64,000 nt of DNA, taken from assembly GCA_963757945.1 (NCBI GenBank), contig CAVWTN010000002.1, positions 186,001-250,000 of the forward strand, read 5' to 3'. Each line of letters opens with the position of its first letter. The first letter of the stretch is position 1. This document shows positions 42,338-50,611 of this stretch, in pieces. Source of the DNA: CAVWTN01 sp963757945 (lineage in GTDB: Bacteria; Vulcanimicrobiota; Vulcanimicrobiia; Vulcanimicrobiales; Vulcanimicrobiaceae). A program made the translations under genes and the position numbers. Under the pieces are notes generated by a model. That model saw nothing but the letters and a program-made list of their open reading frames with translations, did no database searches and was not told the DNA's origin.

Positions 42338-43719
42338 AGGTAGCTGTACCCCACGGCGGACGACTCTTGCTTGGAGTCGAGAAAGGCGTTCACGACGGTA
42401 TCGAAGAGCGTTTGCGCGCCGCGATAGCCCAGGTGCAGGATCCGCTGGCCGCCGATGCGGTCGTGAATCGGAAAGCCGACGCGCACGAGCGGAATCTTGC
42501 GCTTGCGGGCGAGACCATAGCCCTTGCTGTTGCCGATCAGCAGATCCGGCGCGAGCGATTCGGCCAACTCTGCGATCTCGGCGAAATCGATGCCCTCGCG
42601 AATTTCGATCCGCTCGTCGAGCGTCGGGATCGCGTCGTGCAGGCTCTGCGCGAGATGCTTGCTCTTACCGCCCGAGGCGCAAAGCACGGGGACGACTCCG
42701 ATCTCGCTCAGAAACGCCGCCAACCCGACGACGAGATCTTCCTCACCGTAGACGATCGCGCGCTTCTCGAAGACGTACTTGTGCCCGTCGATCAAGGCGT
42801 CGACGAGCCGCCCGCGCTCTTTGCGATATTTCAGCGGCGTCGGACGGCCGGCCGCCTCTTCGAGCGCGCCGAAGAACGCATCGGTCTCGCGGATCCCGAT
42901 CGGAAGGCCGAGCAGCCGGCGCGGAACGGCGAAGCGCTCCTGCGCGAAGTGCCCGGCCGTGTTGAATGCGGCGAGCGTGCGTCCGAATTCGAGCGAGGCT
43001 TGCGCGCTGCCCGCCGCCACGATGTCGGCGAGCGGCGTGCCGCCGCTCTGCAGCTTCTCGTATTCGCTCCAGCTCGCGCCGTCCATCGAATCGGAGTAGT
43101 CGGGCAGCAGCGTGCAGGGCAGCCCGAAGTCGGCCACGATCTCGGAAAGGTAACGCAAGTCGGCGGGCGAGACCATTCCGGGAAAGAGGTTGATCCGCGG
43201 CGTGCGCTCACCGCTGACCGCGAGCCCCGCGACGATCTCGCGCACGGCGGCGTGGAAGCCGTCGATGTGCGTGCCGCTATAACTCGGCGTCGACACCTTG
43301 ATGAGATGCGGATGCCCCTCGCCGCCGAAATCACGCTGGTACTCGAAGAACAGGCGGTTCATATCCTCGCCGATCGTCTCGGAGAGGCACGTCGTCGCGA
43401 CGGCGACCATCTTCGGCTGATATTGGCGCACGACGTTTTGCACGCCGGCCCGGAAGTTCGCGGCGCCGCCGAACACCGCGGACTCCTCGGAAAAATTCGA
43501 AGCGGCGATATCGATCGGCTCGCGGAAGTGGCTGATCAAATAGCGGCGGATGTACGTGCTGCAGCCTTGCGAGCCGTGCAGAAAAGGGATCGTCCCCTCG
43601 ACGCCGCGGAAGGCCAGGCACGCCCCGAGCGGCGTGCAGAGCTTGCAGGCGTTCCGCGTCGCCGAGCAGTGCTCGTAACGCGGCTCAGCGAGATCGTCGA
43701 GGTCGATCGCCGCGTTCAT
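42334..43719 (-). CDS. nifN: Nitrogenase cofactor scaffold subunit NifN
   Basis: 461 residues. N-terminal CSATRNACKLCTPLGACLAF, HGSQGCSTYIRRYLISHFRE, ATTCLSETIGEDMN and the late VRVGFPIHDRIGGQR follow NifK/NifN family order. Compared with the NifK of this window it has a Cys-rich N-terminus (C-x6-C-x2-C) typical of NifN. With NifE it forms the scaffold where NifB-co matures into FeMo-co. It overlaps nifE by 4 bases (ATGA) and nifB by 4. Confidence 0.93.
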   Translation of the reverse strand: MNAAIDLDDLAEPRYEHCSATRNACKLCTPLGACLAFRGVEGTIPFLHGSQGCSTYIRRYLISHFREPIDIAASNFSEESAVFGGAANFRAGVQNVVRQYQPKMVAVATTCLSETIGEDMNRLFFEYQRDFGGEGHPHLIKVSTPSYSGTHIDGFHAAVREIVAGLAVSGERTPRINLFPGMVSPADLRYLSEIVADFGLPCTLLPDYSDSMDGASWSEYEKLQSGGTPLADIVAAGSAQASLEFGRTLAAFNTAGHFAQERFAVPRRLLGLPIGIRETDAFFGALEEAAGRPTPLKYRKERGRLVDALIDGHKYVFEKRAIVYGEEDLVVGLAAFLSEIGVVPVLCASGGKSKHLAQSLHDAIPTLDERIEIREGIDFAEIAELAESLAPDLLIGNSKGYGLARKRKIPLVRVGFPIHDRIGGQRILHLGYRGAQTLFDTVVNAFLDSKQESSAVGYSYL

Positions 43720-45086
43720 GCCGGGATGCTCGGCGCACGGCGCTGCGCCTCGCGCCGCGGCGCGAACTGCCAGACCGGGCTCATCACCGAGGCGTAAACC
43801 TCGCGCGCGAAGTTCAACATCCCGACAAAACCCGCGAGCGGCTCCTTGCGTTCGTGGTTGTGGTCGCAGAAGCCGATGCCGAGTTTATAGGCGATCGGCC
43901 GCTCCTTGACGCCGCCGATGAACAGATCGACGTCCTTCTCCAGGCAAAACTCCGCGAGTTCGAGCGGATTTGAATCGTCGACGATGATCGTGCCCTCGTC
44001 GCACATCTCTTGGAGCTCCCGGTAATCCTCGGGGCTCCCGGTCTGCGACCCGACGACGGCCGTCTTCATCCCGAGCAAGCTCAGCGCGCGGACCAATGAG
44101 AACGCCTTGAAGGCGCCGCCGACGTAGATGGCGGCGCGCTTGCCTTCGAGCTTCTTGCGATACGTGCGCAGCTGCGGCCAGATCGCGGCGACTTCCTCGC
44201 TGACGAGCCGTTCCGCGCGCTCCATGATCGACGGGTCGTCCTTGAAGAACTTGGCGACGTCATACAGCGCAGCCGAAACGTCTTCGATCCCGAAATAGGA
44301 AACGCGCTTCTGTGGGATGCCGAAATCGCGCTCCATCATCTTCGCAAGATGGGTCATCGAGCCCGAGCACTGGACGACGTTCAGCTTCGCGCCGTGCGAG
44401 CGGCGGATGTCCTCGATGCGCGCATCGCCCGTGATGCACGAGACGACCTGGATCCCCATCCGCTCGTAGTAGTTTCGAACGATCCACGTTTCGCCGGCGA
44501 CATTGAAATCGCCCAGGATGTTGATGCTGTGAGCGGAGACGTCAGCGGTCGAACCCGTGCCGACGAGCGCATAGACCGCCTCGCAGGCCGCGCGGTAGCC
44601 GTCTTTCTTCGTCCCTTTGAAGCCCTCGGAGTGGACCGGGAGCACGGGGATGTGCTTCTCCGCCGCGACGCGCTTGCAGATCGCGCCGACGTCGTCGCCG
44701 ATGATGCCGACGATGCACGTGGAATAGACGAACGCCGCGTTCGGCTCGTAGCGATCGATCAGCTCCAGCAAGGCGTCATAGAGCTTCTTCTCGCCCCCGT
44801 AGATGACGTCCATCTCCTGGAGGTCCGTCGAGAAGCTGTTGCGGTGAAGCTGCGGACCGCTCGAGAGCGCGCCCCGAATATCCCATGTATATGCTGCGCA
44901 GCCGATCGGGCCGTGCACGACGTGCAAAGCGTCCGCGATCGGGTAGAGCACGACCCGCGAGCCGCAGAACACGCAGGCCCGCTGGCTGACGGACCCGGCC
45001 GTGCTCTTCTTCCCGCAGTCGATCGCAAGATCGCTCGAGCCCTTCCGGCTCACTTGACCCTGCCGGTCGTCGAGGATCTTGATCAT
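43716..45086 (-). CDS. nifE: Nitrogenase cofactor scaffold subunit NifE
   Basis: 456 residues. SQRACVFCGSRVVLYPIADA, HVVHGPIGCAAYTWDIRGA, STCIVGIIGDDVGAICKRVA and PVHSEGFKGTKKDGYRAACE are hallmark NifE segments; VQCSGSMTHLAKMM near 250 replaces the catalytic Cys-His context of NifD. With NifN it assembles FeMo-co. It lies 42 bases after the small ferredoxin gene. Confidence 0.94.
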   Translation of the reverse strand: MIKILDDRQGQVSRKGSSDLAIDCGKKSTAGSVSQRACVFCGSRVVLYPIADALHVVHGPIGCAAYTWDIRGALSSGPQLHRNSFSTDLQEMDVIYGGEKKLYDALLELIDRYEPNAAFVYSTCIVGIIGDDVGAICKRVAAEKHIPVLPVHSEGFKGTKKDGYRAACEAVYALVGTGSTADVSAHSINILGDFNVAGETWIVRNYYERMGIQVVSCITGDARIEDIRRSHGAKLNVVQCSGSMTHLAKMMERDFGIPQKRVSYFGIEDVSAALYDVAKFFKDDPSIMERAERLVSEEVAAIWPQLRTYRKKLEGKRAAIYVGGAFKAFSLVRALSLLGMKTAVVGSQTGSPEDYRELQEMCDEGTIIVDDSNPLELAEFCLEKDVDLFIGGVKERPIAYKLGIGFCDHNHERKEPLAGFVGMLNFAREVYASVMSPVWQFAPRREAQRRAPSIPA

Positions 45087-45128
45087 GCGCGCATCCCGGC
45101 GGGATGCGCGCGCGACGCTAGTCCGTAC

Positions 45129-45299
45129 CTATGTGGAGACGACCGCCCCCTGCGGACACGTCGCCTCGCAGGCGCCGCACTCGATACAGACCTCGTCGTC
45201 GATCTTGTAGGCAGCCTTTCCGGCTTGGATCGCCCCCGTCGGGCAGCTCTCCTCGCAGGTGCCGCAGGCCGCGCATTCTTCGGTGATCTTATATGGCAT
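45129..45299 (-). CDS. 2[4Fe-4S] ferredoxin in the nif operon
   Basis: 56 residues, ATG at 45299, stop TAG at 45129. Two complete cluster motifs: CAACGTCEESCP and CIECGACEATCP, each C-x2-C-x2-C-x3-CP, in the compact clostridial-type fold (MPYKITEECAACG start). It sits between nifK (26 bases upstream) and nifE. It may donate electrons to NifH or serve cofactor synthesis, as small nif-linked ferredoxins do. Confidence 0.92.
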   Translation of the reverse strand: MPYKITEECAACGTCEESCPTGAIQAGKAAYKIDDEVCIECGACEATCPQGAVVST

Positions 45300-45325
45300 T
45301 TGCCTCTCCCTTCCACTGCACTAGC

Positions 45326-46699
45326 TCACTGCACGAGCTCGAATGATTCTTCGGCACACTCGCGATCTTTCTTGTCGAGGAGCGCCTCGATCATCTTATC
45401 GATCAGGTGGAGTGCCCCTTGATACCCCAGGGACGGGAACACGCGGTGGCTCATCCGGTCGAGGACCGGGAAGCCGAAGCGAACGAAAGGCACGTTCTCG
45501 GCCCGGGCGATCTGCTTGCCGTACGTGTTGCCGATCAGCACGTCGACGGGCTCTCGTTTCATCCACTGATGGAGCGCGAAGAGGTCGGTGTTCTGTCCGA
45601 TCTTCGCCTCGGGGACGGCTTCCGCGAGCAGTTCGCCGAGCCGTGTCTCAAAGTGATTGCCCTGCGAACCCGTGATGACGTACACGGGCTTCATGTCGAG
45701 CTCGAGCAACAAGCGCGTGATTCCGATCACGTGGTCGGGATCGCCGAAGACGGCGACGCGCTTCCCGTAGAGGTACTGTCCCATATCGCCGATCACGTCC
45801 AGCAGCCGGCCGCGTTCCCGATCGATCGAAGCGGGCACGCTCGCGCCGCCGAGTTGCCGCAACGCATCGACGAACTCATCGGTCGCGGCGACGCCGATCG
45901 GCAATTCCAGATACGTCGCCGGGACGTTGCATTTGCTCTCCAGCGCCCTCGCCGCGGGATACGAAGCAAAATGCCCGAGCGCGATCGTGGCGCTCGCGTC
46001 GCCTGCGCCGATCAATTGTGCGACGGTGGCTCCGCCCTTCGGATACATCTCGTACACGCCGGTCTGCGGCAAATCCAGCACGTCCGTCGTGTCGGGGAAC
46101 GTCACGATCTCGACGCCGAGCTGCGCCGCGATGCGCTTGAGTTCGCGGATATCCGAAGGATCGACGAACCCGGGGATCAGGTTCAGCGTCCCGTTCTTGG
46201 TCCCACTCGACTCCGCGAGATATTTCACGAACGCCGTCACCATGTTTGCGAAACCCGTGACGTGGGATCCCACGAAGCTCGGCGTGTTTGCGTGGATGAC
46301 GCGGCAGTCTTTCGAAATCTTGCCTTCTTCGCGCGCCCGCTTGACGAAGGTCGGGACGTCGTCCCCGATCACTTCCGAAAGGCACGTCGTGTGGACCGCG
46401 ACGATCTCGGGATTGTAGATCGCGAAGATGTTTTCGAGCCCCTGGTGGAGGTTGGCCATGCCGCCGAAGACGGACGAGCCTTCGGTGAACGAGCTCGTCG
46501 TGGCGATCACAGGCTCTTTGAAATGGCGCGTGAGGTGGCTGCGATGGAACGCGCAGCACCCCTGCGAGCCGTGGCTGTGCGGCATGCAGCCGTGCACGCC
46601 GAGCGCCGCGTAGACGGCGCCGATCGGCTGACAGGTCTTCGCCGGGTTGATCCGCAGCGCAGAGCGCTCCTTGATGTCGATCGTCGTTCCGTTCAGCAT
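45326..46699 (-). CDS. nifK: Nitrogenase molybdenum-iron protein beta chain
   Basis: 457 residues, lacking the about 50-residue N-terminal extension of proteobacterial NifK, as in Clostridium pasteurianum and methanogens. P-cluster Cys are in NPAKTCQPIGAVYAALG, HGSQGCCAFHRSHLTRHFKE and TTCLSEVIGDDVPTF. VRFGFPVLDRMSHRVFPSLG closes the family pattern. It forms the alpha2-beta2 MoFe protein with NifD. The gene starts 4 bases before the end of the preceding nifD stop region, so the two are cotranscribed. Confidence 0.96.
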   Translation of the reverse strand: MLNGTTIDIKERSALRINPAKTCQPIGAVYAALGVHGCMPHSHGSQGCCAFHRSHLTRHFKEPVIATTSSFTEGSSVFGGMANLHQGLENIFAIYNPEIVAVHTTCLSEVIGDDVPTFVKRAREEGKISKDCRVIHANTPSFVGSHVTGFANMVTAFVKYLAESSGTKNGTLNLIPGFVDPSDIRELKRIAAQLGVEIVTFPDTTDVLDLPQTGVYEMYPKGGATVAQLIGAGDASATIALGHFASYPAARALESKCNVPATYLELPIGVAATDEFVDALRQLGGASVPASIDRERGRLLDVIGDMGQYLYGKRVAVFGDPDHVIGITRLLLELDMKPVYVITGSQGNHFETRLGELLAEAVPEAKIGQNTDLFALHQWMKREPVDVLIGNTYGKQIARAENVPFVRFGFPVLDRMSHRVFPSLGYQGALHLIDKMIEALLDKKDRECAEESFELVQ

Positions 46700-46703
46700 C
46701 GCG

Positions 46704-48347
46704 CTACTTTCCTCCGCGAACGAAGCTTGCTTGCAGTTGGGGATGCTTACGCCAGGGCGGGACGACGAATTTCCAAACCTTCATGTGCAGCATGCGGTCG
46801 ATCTCCAGATAGAAGTTCGCAGCCCCGCTGAACCCGGCGTACGGTCCGCCGTAATCGTAGCTGTGCAGCTGCTTGCACGGGATCCCCATCTTCTCGATGA
46901 CGAACTTGTCTTTGATCCCCGAGCAAATGACGTCGATCTGATAAAGCTCGGCCAACTTCTCGATTTCATGATGGTTGATGTCGTCGATCACGAGTGCGTT
47001 CTTTTCCATATCCGCCATCATGCCGCGGTAGTCGCTGAACGTGAAGCCGCCGGCCTCGAGCGCCGCGATCTGCTCCGGCGTCCGGCGCGGATTGTAACGC
47101 TCGGCGTCCCGCTCGACCTGGAGTTCCTCGATGTTCCGGCTATCGGCGTCGACCTTGACGCTCGGAAGCACGTGGCGGCCCTCGTAGTCGTCCCGGTGGG
47201 CGAACTCATAGCCCGCCGCGACGGTTCGCATGCCGATGTCCGAGAAGAGGTGCTGATAGTGATGGGCGCGGGAGCCGCCGACGAACAGCGCGGCGGTCTT
47301 GCCCTTGCAACGCGCCGCGACCGCGTCGCGCACCGGTTGGAGCTTCGCCATCTCCTCGGCGATGACGGCCTCGACCCGATCGATCAGGCGCTGGTCCTCG
47401 AAGTAGGCCGCGATTTTTCGCAGGGACTTTGCGGTCTGCTCGGCTCCGATGAAGTTCACTTTGAACCACGGGATCCCGTACTTCTTCTCCATCATTTCAG
47501 CCATGTAATTGATGGAGCGGTGGCACATGACCGTGTTGAGCTGCGCCGTATGCGCCTTCGCCACCTGATCGTAGCCGGCGTCGCCGCTGAGCGTGACGGT
47601 GACGTTGATGCCGCATTTGCGCATCAACTCCTCGATCTCCCAGCCGTCGCCGCCGATGTTGTACTCACCCAGGATGTTGATCGAGTACTCGGCGTCGTCC
47701 GGCGTGTCGTCCAGACCGACGATGTTCTTGAAGACGCCGTTGTTCGCGATGTGATGGCCGGCCGACTGGCTGACGCCCTTGTAACCCTCGCAGCTGAACG
47801 CGAAGATGTTGATGCCCAGCTCCGCCTTCATCTCGCGCGCGACCGCGTGCACGTCGTCGCCGATCAAGCCGACCGGGCAAGTCGAATACACGGCGATCGC
47901 CTTGGGTGCGAAGATGTCATAGGCCTCGCGGATCGCTTGCCGCAGCTTCTTCTCGCCGCCGAAGATGATCTGATCTTCCTGCATGTCCGTCGTCATGCAG
48001 TACTGCACGTAGTTCGTGCCGCCGTCTTTCGCTCGCGCCAGGTTGCGGCGCGTGCCCCAGGTGTAGTAGGAGCAGCCGACGGGCCCGTGCACGATGTGCA
48101 GGATGTCGCTGATCGGCCCGAGCACGACGCCTTTGCACCCCGCGTAGCAGCAGCCGCGCTGGGTGATGATTCCGGGCGTGCTGCGCATGTTCGCGCTGAT
48201 CTGAATCGGGACGTCCGGATCGTTGACGACGATCTGCTTGGCGCGCTTCTTGTGCGTCTTGGCCGGGTAGGCCCGCAACAGCGCTTCGACCGACGCTTTC
48301 GCCGCGGCGGTGCTCTCCGGTATCGTTGGCTTCGGTTCGCTGGCCAT
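46704..48347 (-). CDS. nifD: Nitrogenase molybdenum-iron protein alpha chain
   Basis: 547 residues from the ATG at 48347; longer frame upstream overlaps a repeat. P-cluster Cys in GCCYAGCKGVVLGPISD, HGPVGCSYYTWGTRRN and STCPVGLIGDDVHAV. FeMo-co environment: SQSAGHHIANNGV (Gln and His), cofactor Cys in VMCHRSINYMAEMM, cofactor His in KQLHSYDYGGPY. An about 50-residue insert near 385-440 (DADSRNIEELQVERDAERYN) is the Clostridium pasteurianum-type insertion. These residues indicate Mo-nitrogenase, not the V or Fe-only form. Confidence 0.97.
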   Translation of the reverse strand: MASEPKPTIPESTAAAKASVEALLRAYPAKTHKKRAKQIVVNDPDVPIQISANMRSTPGIITQRGCCYAGCKGVVLGPISDILHIVHGPVGCSYYTWGTRRNLARAKDGGTNYVQYCMTTDMQEDQIIFGGEKKLRQAIREAYDIFAPKAIAVYSTCPVGLIGDDVHAVAREMKAELGINIFAFSCEGYKGVSQSAGHHIANNGVFKNIVGLDDTPDDAEYSINILGEYNIGGDGWEIEELMRKCGINVTVTLSGDAGYDQVAKAHTAQLNTVMCHRSINYMAEMMEKKYGIPWFKVNFIGAEQTAKSLRKIAAYFEDQRLIDRVEAVIAEEMAKLQPVRDAVAARCKGKTAALFVGGSRAHHYQHLFSDIGMRTVAAGYEFAHRDDYEGRHVLPSVKVDADSRNIEELQVERDAERYNPRRTPEQIAALEAGGFTFSDYRGMMADMEKNALVIDDINHHEIEKLAELYQIDVICSGIKDKFVIEKMGIPCKQLHSYDYGGPYAGFSGAANFYLEIDRMLHMKVWKFVVPPWRKHPQLQASFVRGGK

Positions 48348-48531
48348 CTCCGGTCTCGATCTCCTCGCTGTTCGGCCAACTCTCCCGAGTCGCGCCGAAC
48401 GGTTTCCGGCAAAATAAAAGCGATAGCTACCGCCAAGCCCCGCCCTTCGACGGGCTGGGGGTGTCGGGTGGCTCGATGGGCTCAGGATGACGGGTGCGCT
48501 GGGCTCGCCGCTCCCGCGGCGGCGTGGATGA
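48348..48531. other. Gap inside the nif operon between nifI2 and nifD
   Basis: 184 bases, the only sizeable gap in the nif cluster. It contains the REP-like repeat at 48441-48491 and an AT-rich stretch (GCAAAATAAAAGCGATAGC) closer to nifD. A mature end or partial terminator here could lower nifDK relative to nifH, or a second promoter could drive nifD; neither is proven. Confidence 0.5.
48441..48491. repeat. REP-like repeat in the nifI2-nifD gap
   Basis: Begins CGCCCTTCGACGGGCTGGGG and ends GGGCTCAGGATGACGG, with the inverted half GGCTCGATGGGCTC inside. The first half aligns with the copy at 37541-37567. Such GTCGAAGGG/CCTGAGC-type palindromic repeats are dispersed in many high-GC genomes. 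Confidence 0.5.
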
Positions 48532-48948
48532 CTAGACGCTCGCGGTTTCGCGCGGTGCGGCCTTGGCGACGATCGGATCGAGCGCTTCGTATCCGGTCTC
48601 GCCGGTACGCACGCGCACGACTTCCTTGACCGGCAGCACGAAGATCTTCCCGTCGCCGGCGTTGCCGGTCCGGTTCGCATCGATGATCGCTTGCACGGTC
48701 GACTCCACCAACGCATCCGGGACGACCACCGTGATCATCCGCTTCGGCACCAGGATCGGGCCGTCGCCGAGGCGCGCGATCGCTTCCTCTTGCCCGACCT
48801 CGGCGCCGCGCAACACTCGAAAGTCGACGTTGCCCCGGCCGCGCCCGACGACTTTCCGGGCGGTGAACCCGGAGATGCCGGCCTCGATCAGGGTTTCCTT
48901 CGTCTTATTGATCGACTGCGTGCGGATGATCGCGATAATCTGCTTCAT
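48532..48948 (-). CDS. nifI2: PII-like nitrogenase regulator NifI2
   Basis: 138 residues. MKQIIAIIRTQSINKTKETL, GISGFTARKVVGRGRGN, a long T-loop region (VDFRVLRGAEVGQEEAIARL), then VPDALVESTVQAIIDANRT and GDGKIFVLPV match the PII fold with the longer T-loop of NifI2. NifI1-NifI2 complexes switch off nitrogenase by binding MoFe protein when fixed nitrogen is plentiful, sensing 2-oxoglutarate and ATP/ADP. It overlaps nifI1 by 4 bases. Confidence 0.93.
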   Translation of the reverse strand: MKQIIAIIRTQSINKTKETLIEAGISGFTARKVVGRGRGNVDFRVLRGAEVGQEEAIARLGDGPILVPKRMITVVVPDALVESTVQAIIDANRTGNAGDGKIFVLPVKEVVRVRTGETGYEALDPIVAKAAPRETASV

Positions 48949-49286
48949 TCCTCGGAATCCTTGGTGCCGGAGCTGATCGTGTACGCAGCATCGACCGGCA
49001 GCACGAAGATCTTCCCATCACCGAACGCGCCTTTGCCTTCGCTGCGGGCCGATTGGACGATCGTGTCGACCACGACCTGCGTGTCCTCGCTATTGACGAC
49101 GACGAAGATCTGCTCTTTCGGGAGCTCATCGTACGTGACGTCGCCGACCTTGAGCCCGCGCTGCTTGCCGCGCCCGAAGACATCCATCTTCGTCACCCCG
49201 GGGAAGCCCCCGTCGAGCAGCGCCTTCATCACGCCGTGGACCTTCTCGGGCCGCACGACTGCCTGAACCATCACTAAGGGTTCCAT
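48945..49286 (-). CDS. nifI1: PII-like nitrogenase regulator NifI1
   Basis: 113 residues. PLVMVQAVVRPEKVHGVMKA, GFPGVTKMDVFGRGKQRGLK, KEQIFVVVNSEDTQVVVDTI and GDGKIFVLPVDAAYTI match NifI1, the first of the paired PII-like proteins found only between nifH and nifD. Its ATG shares one base with the nifH stop (TAATG), so it is translated in step with NifH. It works with NifI2 for post-translational control. Confidence 0.94.
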   Translation of the reverse strand: MEPLVMVQAVVRPEKVHGVMKALLDGGFPGVTKMDVFGRGKQRGLKVGDVTYDELPKEQIFVVVNSEDTQVVVDTIVQSARSEGKGAFGDGKIFVLPVDAAYTISSGTKDSEE

Positions 49287-50110
49287 TATTCCATCAACCC
49301 GTATTCCATCAGCGTCGCCTCCAGTTCGTCAGTCGACAAGGGCTTCGGAATGACGAACATATCATTGCCGTCGATCGCCTTGGAAAGCGAGCGATACTCG
49401 TCGGCCTGCGTGCAGAGCGGATCGTACTCGATCACGGTCTTGCGGTTGATCTCCGCGCGCTGGACCATGTTGTCCCGCGGCACGAAGTAGATCATCTGCG
49501 TACCCAGGCGCTTCGCGAAAGCTTCGATCATGTCGCGCTCGTTATCGACCTTTCGGCTGTTGCAAATCAGCCCGCCGAGTCGCACGACGCCGGATTGCGC
49601 GAACTTCAGGATCCCCTTGCTGATGTTGTTCGCGGCGTACATGGCCATCATCTCGCCCGAGCAGACGATGTAGATCTCCTCGGCCTTGCCCTCGCGAATG
49701 GGCATTGCGAAGCCCCCGCAGACGACGTCCCCGAGGACGTCATAAAACACGTAGTCGAGCGGATCTCCGTCCGAGTACGCGCCGAGCTGCTCCAACAGAT
49801 TGATCGAAGTGATGATGCCGCGGCCGGCACAGCCGACGCCGGGCTCCGGACCACCGGACTCGACGCAGATCGAGCCGCCGTAGCCCGGCTTGCGAATGTC
49901 GTCGAGCTCGACGTCTTCGCCCTCCTCGCGCAGCGTATCCAAGACGCTCTTCTGCGCAAGGCCTCCGAGCAAGAGTCGAGTCGAGTCCGCTTTCGGATCG
50001 CAGCCGACGACCATCACCTTCTTGCCGCCCTCAACGAGGCCGGCAACCGTATTCTGAGTCGTCGTCGACTTACCGATTCCGCCTTTGCCGTAGATTGCTA
50101 CCTTACGCAA
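49286..50110 (-). CDS. nifH: Nitrogenase iron protein
   Basis: 274 residues from a TTG at 50110, chosen because AGGAG lies 10 bases upstream and the protein then starts LRKVAIYGKGGIGKSTTTQN like other NifH. P-loop GKGGIGKST; VVGCDPKADSTRLLL; 4Fe-4S ligands in GVGCAGRGIIT and DVLGDVVCGGFAMPI; the Arg of CAGRGI is the site that is ADP-ribosylated in some organisms. It passes electrons to the MoFe protein with ATP hydrolysis. First gene of the nif cluster; a TTG start on a gene that needs high expression is unusual. Confidence 0.96.
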   Translation of the reverse strand: MRKVAIYGKGGIGKSTTTQNTVAGLVEGGKKVMVVGCDPKADSTRLLLGGLAQKSVLDTLREEGEDVELDDIRKPGYGGSICVESGGPEPGVGCAGRGIITSINLLEQLGAYSDGDPLDYVFYDVLGDVVCGGFAMPIREGKAEEIYIVCSGEMMAMYAANNISKGILKFAQSGVVRLGGLICNSRKVDNERDMIEAFAKRLGTQMIYFVPRDNMVQRAEINRKTVIEYDPLCTQADEYRSLSKAIDGNDMFVIPKPLSTDELEATLMEYGLME

Positions 50111-50611
50111 TGTGAGTGTACTCCTGTCGTGTTCGATGCGCGCAAGAAGAGACGCATGCAAGATCTCGTTGCGCCGGAATTTTGAACACCAGCTGCGCGC
50201 ATGGCGCAATGCCCTGGCAGTCCCGTGACCGTGGTGTGTACCGATGCCGCGCATCGGCGAAGCATCGAGAGCGGTTGTTCGCGGCACCAATCGTGTCGGT
50301 GCAACGAATGTCGTTCTGCTATGAGTGTACCCGGCCGCGTGCAGCCGCGCATCATCCATGATGTGAGCGAAACGCACATACTATGCACCAATCGTCACAC
50401 CGAACGGTACATCTCTCGCGCGATCCGCGTGCCGTTCGTGCGAGCGATCCTCAACTTGGCAAACCTTGCAAATCACATAACTTATTGCGCGATCTGAAGT
50501 TAGGCATCACTAACTCGACGCGCGCGTAGCAGGTCTCGGCGACCGATCCGCATAGTAGAGCAATCCCGCCGGAGCGCGGCTCGAACTTCCATCTCAAGCG
50601 AAGGAGCCAGC
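50111..50611. promoter_or_regulatory. Divergent nifH / ferredoxin reductase control region
   Basis: 501 bases without a gene. Contents seen: an exact 11-base direct repeat GCACCAATCGT at 50284-50294 and 50385-50395, 101 bases apart; the first copy is part of an inverted repeat GCACC-N9-GGTGC (50284-50302). Stem-loops: CCGATGC-CGC-GCATCGG (50241-50257), CATCAT-CC-ATGATG (50350-50363), ATGTG-N9-CACAT (50362-50380) and AGTTAG-GCATCA-CTAACT near 50509-50526. On the nif side, CGGCACGCGGATCGC near 50421-50435 resembles a sigma54 -24/-12 site only loosely. No NifA site (TGT-N10-ACA) is convincing. Confidence 0.5.

Noticed and set aside
46704..48347. Vanadium or iron-only nitrogenase alpha chain
   Set aside because: The MoFe-type residues and length fit NifD, and there is no delta-subunit gene (vnfG/anfG).
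50362..50380. NifA-type upstream site near nifH
   Set aside because: The spacing is TGT-N11-ACA, not the required TGT-N10-ACA.
50421..50435. Possible sigma54 promoter for nifH
   Set aside because: GGCAC-N6-CGC spacing fits loosely, but the -12 part is poor, it lies over 300 bases from nifH, and such matches are expected by chance in GC-rich DNA. Kept only as a note.
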